7,201 nucleotides of DNA, from NCBI GenBank assembly GCA_902795985.1, contig CADBNG010000157.1, positions 1 through 7,201 of the forward strand, written 5' to 3'. The notes under the pieces are model-generated. The model searched no databases, was not told where the DNA came from, and was given only the letters and a program-made list of their open reading frames with translations. The translations under genes were made by a program, and so were the position numbers. Below are positions 5,227 to 7,201 of this stretch, in pieces; the stretch's first letter is position 1; every line of letters begins with the position of its first letter. Origin of the DNA: an uncultured Lachnospiraceae bacterium (lineage in GTDB: Bacteria > Bacillota_A > Clostridia > Lachnospirales > Lachnospiraceae).

Positions 5227-6090
5227 TTGACACAGGAAACGACCGGAAAAACTGTCCGGTATCATAAGCATATTTCGGGAGAATACCGGTTTTTTGATTT
5301 AAAACTCCGGGAGCTCTGGCGTTACCGGGATCTGGTTTTTCTGCTCGCCCGCAGGGATTTTGTGGTTTCCTACAAGCAGACGATCCTCGGCCCGGTCTGG
5401 CTGATCCTGACGCCGATTCTGACCAGCCTGATGTATGCTTTCCTGTTCGGGAACATAGCGGGAATCGGTACCGACGGCGTCCCCAAGGTCCTGTTTTATC
5501 TGTTCAGCACCGCGGCCTGGTCCATGTTCTCGGCCAACATCATGAGCTGCGCGGAAACGTTTACCGACAATGCCGCCCTGATGGGAAAGGTCTATTTCCC
5601 GAGGCTGGCGGTTCCGGTGGCCAAAATCCTGGCCTCGGCGGTCCGTTTCCTGATTCAGCTTCTGCCGGCGTTTGCCTTTTATGTTTATTACCTGGTCCGG
5701 GGAGAAATCCGGGCGAATCCGGCTTACGCCGGACTGTTCATCCTGAGCGCCCTCCAGCTGGCGCTTCTGGCGTACGGATTCGGAATCGTAATCTGCGCGC
5801 TGACGACCCGTTACCGGGATCTGAAGGTGCTGGTGGGCTTCGGTGTTTCTCTCTGGATGTTCGCGACACCGGTTGCCTATCCGCTTTCGGTTTTATCCGG
5901 CCGGTTCGCCTTTGCCGTGAGCCTGAACCCGGCGACGGCTCCGATGGAACTGATGCGGTTTGCCCTGTGGGGCAGGGGCGGCATTTCCGCCGGATGGGCG
6001 GTCCTGTCCTGGATCGTCACGATTCTGCTGGCGCTGGCCGGCACCCTGATGTTCAACCGTGTGGAACGGGTCTTCACCGATACCGTCTGA
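5227..6090 (+). CDS. ABC-2 type polysaccharide export permease (Wzm/TagG/KpsM family)
   Basis: This is the membrane-spanning subunit of an ABC transporter that moves lipid-linked polysaccharides, O-antigens or teichoic acids across the cytoplasmic membrane. From the TTG start it is 287 residues, a normal length. The family signature is clear: LLARRDFVVSYKQTILGPVW (39-58), an amphipathic entry helix leading into the first membrane segment, followed by FGNIAGIGTDG (74-84). KVYFPRLAVP (121-130) corresponds to the loop contacting the ATPase. TTRYRDLK (193-200), ATPVAYPLS (213-221), LNPATAPMELMR (233-244) and the C-terminal RVERVFTDTV are also typical. Six membrane segments can be placed. The gene follows a TATAAT promoter and a two-hairpin leader. 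It is probably co-transcribed with the two following genes. The ATPase (Wzt/TagH), usually adjacent, is not downstream within the window. The family call is firm; the exported glycan is unknown. Confidence 0.93.
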   Translation: MTQETTGKTVRYHKHISGEYRFFDLKLRELWRYRDLVFLLARRDFVVSYKQTILGPVWLILTPILTSLMYAFLFGNIAGIGTDGVPKVLFYLFSTAAWSMFSANIMSCAETFTDNAALMGKVYFPRLAVPVAKILASAVRFLIQLLPAFAFYVYYLVRGEIRANPAYAGLFILSALQLALLAYGFGIVICALTTRYRDLKVLVGFGVSLWMFATPVAYPLSVLSGRFAFAVSLNPATAPMELMRFALWGRGGISAGWAVLSWIVTILLALAGTLMFNRVERVFTDTV

Positions 6091-6115
6091 ATGGAACGGG
6101 AAAGAGAAACAGCTC

Positions 6116-7006
6116 ATGATCATCTATTACGACAGTGGTACGCATCCCCTTCTGAGGGAGCATTTTAAAAAAAGCGGGGCGGATTATTCCACGATTTTCC
6201 GCAGCGGGCTGATCCAGCAGATCGACCGGTGCCTGCATCATCACATCAGTCCCCGGTCGCTGGTTTACAACCGCCCGGCTTGCAGGGAAACGGACGATAA
6301 GATCATCGTTTTTGACACCTATACGGATTCCGGCCACCTGAAATGGCTCTGCCGCCAGTACCCGGACAAACGGATTATTCTGTGGTTCTGGAACACGATG
6401 GAAAATCCGAAGGCGGTGGATATGGTTCCGCGGCGGGTGGAGATCTGGTCCTATTCGAAAAGGGACTGCAGCCGGTACGGCTTTCGTTATAACACGACCT
6501 TTTATTTTGACGATCTGGCAAAAAACACGGCGGAACCCGCAAAGAATCCGGTTCCCCGCGTGCTCTTCGTCGGAAGGGAAAAAGGCCGGGAAGCCATTCT
6601 CAGGCAGATGAAGGAAGAGCTGGAAAAGGCCGGCGCGCAGACGGAATTCCATATCATGAGAAATAATGAGCGCAAGGATACCGCGGCGGGGCGGGAGCAC
6701 CTGATGAGCTACGATGAAGTCACCGGACGGATCCGGGCGGCGGACGTCATCTTCGACTACACCCTGGATCCGGAAGCCGGGCCGTCCCTGCGGACAATGG
6801 AAGCCCTGTTCTGGGGAAAGAAGCTGATCACCAACAACCGGATGGTCCGGGACTGCCGCTTTTACTGTGAGGACAATATCTACCTGCTCGGCGAAGAAAA
6901 AAGAAGCCTGAACGAATTCTTTGAGACTCCGCTGCAGCCGGCAGACCGTGAAGTCAGGGATTATTACCTTCTTTCGTCGTGGCTGAAACGGTTTGATGAG
7001 GGATGA
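6116..7006 (+). CDS. Glycosyltransferase-like protein (GT-B-like fold suspected)
   Basis: I cannot name this 296-residue protein precisely. The C-terminal half looks like the nucleotide-sugar-binding half of a GT-B glycosyltransferase. PRVLFVGREKGREAILRQMK (147-166) gives a beta-loop-helix start, SYDEVTGRIRAADVIFDYTL (198-217) resembles the helix-strand before the donor site, and GPSLRTMEALFWGKKLITNN (222-241) matches the acidic-helix region where such enzymes hold the sugar nucleotide (E229). The N-terminal half has VEIWSYSKRDCSRYGFRYN (108-126), a linker common in related proteins of surface glycan loci. No signal peptide or membrane segment is seen, so it is likely cytoplasmic. The ATG at 6116 is chosen because it lies after the permease stop at 6090, with GGGAAAGAG upstream (6098-6106). 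An in-frame GTG at 6059 would overlap the permease and add 19 atypical residues. A role in building the exported glycan is inferred from position. Confidence 0.7.
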   Translation: MIIYYDSGTHPLLREHFKKSGADYSTIFRSGLIQQIDRCLHHHISPRSLVYNRPACRETDDKIIVFDTYTDSGHLKWLCRQYPDKRIILWFWNTMENPKAVDMVPRRVEIWSYSKRDCSRYGFRYNTTFYFDDLAKNTAEPAKNPVPRVLFVGREKGREAILRQMKEELEKAGAQTEFHIMRNNERKDTAAGREHLMSYDEVTGRIRAADVIFDYTLDPEAGPSLRTMEALFWGKKLITNNRMVRDCRFYCEDNIYLLGEEKRSLNEFFETPLQPADREVRDYYLLSSWLKRFDEG

Positions 7007-7010
7007 ACGC

Positions 7011-7201
7011 GTGAAACCGGTACAGGATAAGGAAAACTACAGAATGATGGTGCAGGGCCTTGAAAAAATGGCCCGGCTTTACAAGAATAAAAAGAGCGGC
7101 TCGCCCGCGGGAAAAAGCCGCACGCTGTGGAAGATTCTGAAAAACGGCGGCATCGCGGAGATGAAAAAACGCTCTGCCGTCCGCCGGTACGGACTGGACG
7201 A
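7011..7201 (+). CDS. Start of an unidentified gene (partial, runs off the right edge)
   Basis: An open frame of 63 complete codons begins with GTG at 7011 and has no stop before the end of the window. AGGGA (6999-7003) lies 7 nt upstream, inside the end of the preceding gene, and the gap to that gene's stop is only 4 bp, so co-transcription is very likely. The visible N-terminus is strongly basic and hydrophilic, with many lysines and arginines (for example YKNKKSGSPAGKSR at about 25-38), and no membrane segment. In surface glycan clusters such N-terminal extensions can precede glycosyltransferase domains, but no domain is recognisable here. An ATG at 7003 gives only a three-codon frame and is rejected as the start. 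Confidence 0.6.
   Translation, partial: MKPVQDKENYRMMVQGLEKMARLYKNKKSGSPAGKSRTLWKILKNGGIAEMKKRSAVRRYGLD

Noticed and set aside
4840..5271. Minus-strand frames over the repeat array giving repeated KGTVPFGP-like peptides
   Set aside because: The peptide repetition only reflects the three DNA repeat copies; no start signal or domain supports a gene.
6059..6115. GTG start for the glycosyltransferase-like gene, inside the permease gene
   Set aside because: It would overlap the permease by 32 bases and add atypical residues; the ATG at 6116 starts directly with a normal first beta strand (MIIYYDSG).

Overview
The window is chromosomal DNA of moderately high GC, dense in genes with good Shine-Dalgarno sites and some TTG/GTG starts. 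The gene content (a flavin-dependent lactate-type dehydrogenase next to an electron-transfer flavoprotein, and a polysaccharide ABC exporter permease) together with short palindromic repeats of the GGGGACTGTCCCC type suggests an anaerobic Firmicute of the Clostridia. This assignment is an inference from gene content, not from any marker gene.

Left part (1-2308, minus strand): a two-gene piece of an operon reading leftwards. The first gene is a 524-residue FAD-binding 2-hydroxyacid/lactate dehydrogenase of the GlcD/Dld type. It is followed with a one-base TGATG overlap by etfB, the beta subunit of an electron-transfer flavoprotein, which runs off the left edge. In anaerobes this pairing is typical of lactate dehydrogenases that pass electrons to an EtfAB. 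The operon has a recognisable promoter (TTGCCT-N17-TATACT) about 65 bp upstream of its start.

Middle (2309-3306): a divergent promoter region, then a PaaI-like hotdog thioesterase on the plus strand (2608-3108) with its own promoter (TTGCCT-N17-TATGAT) and a stem-loop in its leader. The two -35 boxes lie in a perfect 8-bp inverted repeat. Immediately after the thioesterase stop codon lies a copy of a 50-bp REP-like repeat, in inverted orientation, followed by a further hairpin.

Right part (3307-7201, plus strand): a cell-surface glycan locus. It starts with a large polytopic membrane protein (584 aa, GT-C-like layout) whose last ~33 codons and stop codon lie inside a tandem array of three 50-bp copies of the same repeat (53-bp period, 4961-5116). 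A TATAAT promoter follows directly, with a two-hairpin leader. Then come a Wzm/TagG-type ABC-2 permease (TTG start, 5227-6090), an unnamed glycosyltransferase-like protein (6116-7006), and the start of a further gene (7011 to the edge). Together they point to assembly and export of a surface polysaccharide. The ATPase partner (Wzt/TagH) is not in the window.

The most unusual element is the repeat family. It brackets the membrane gene in inverted orientation, touches the stop codons of both preceding genes, and in one case has become protein-coding.
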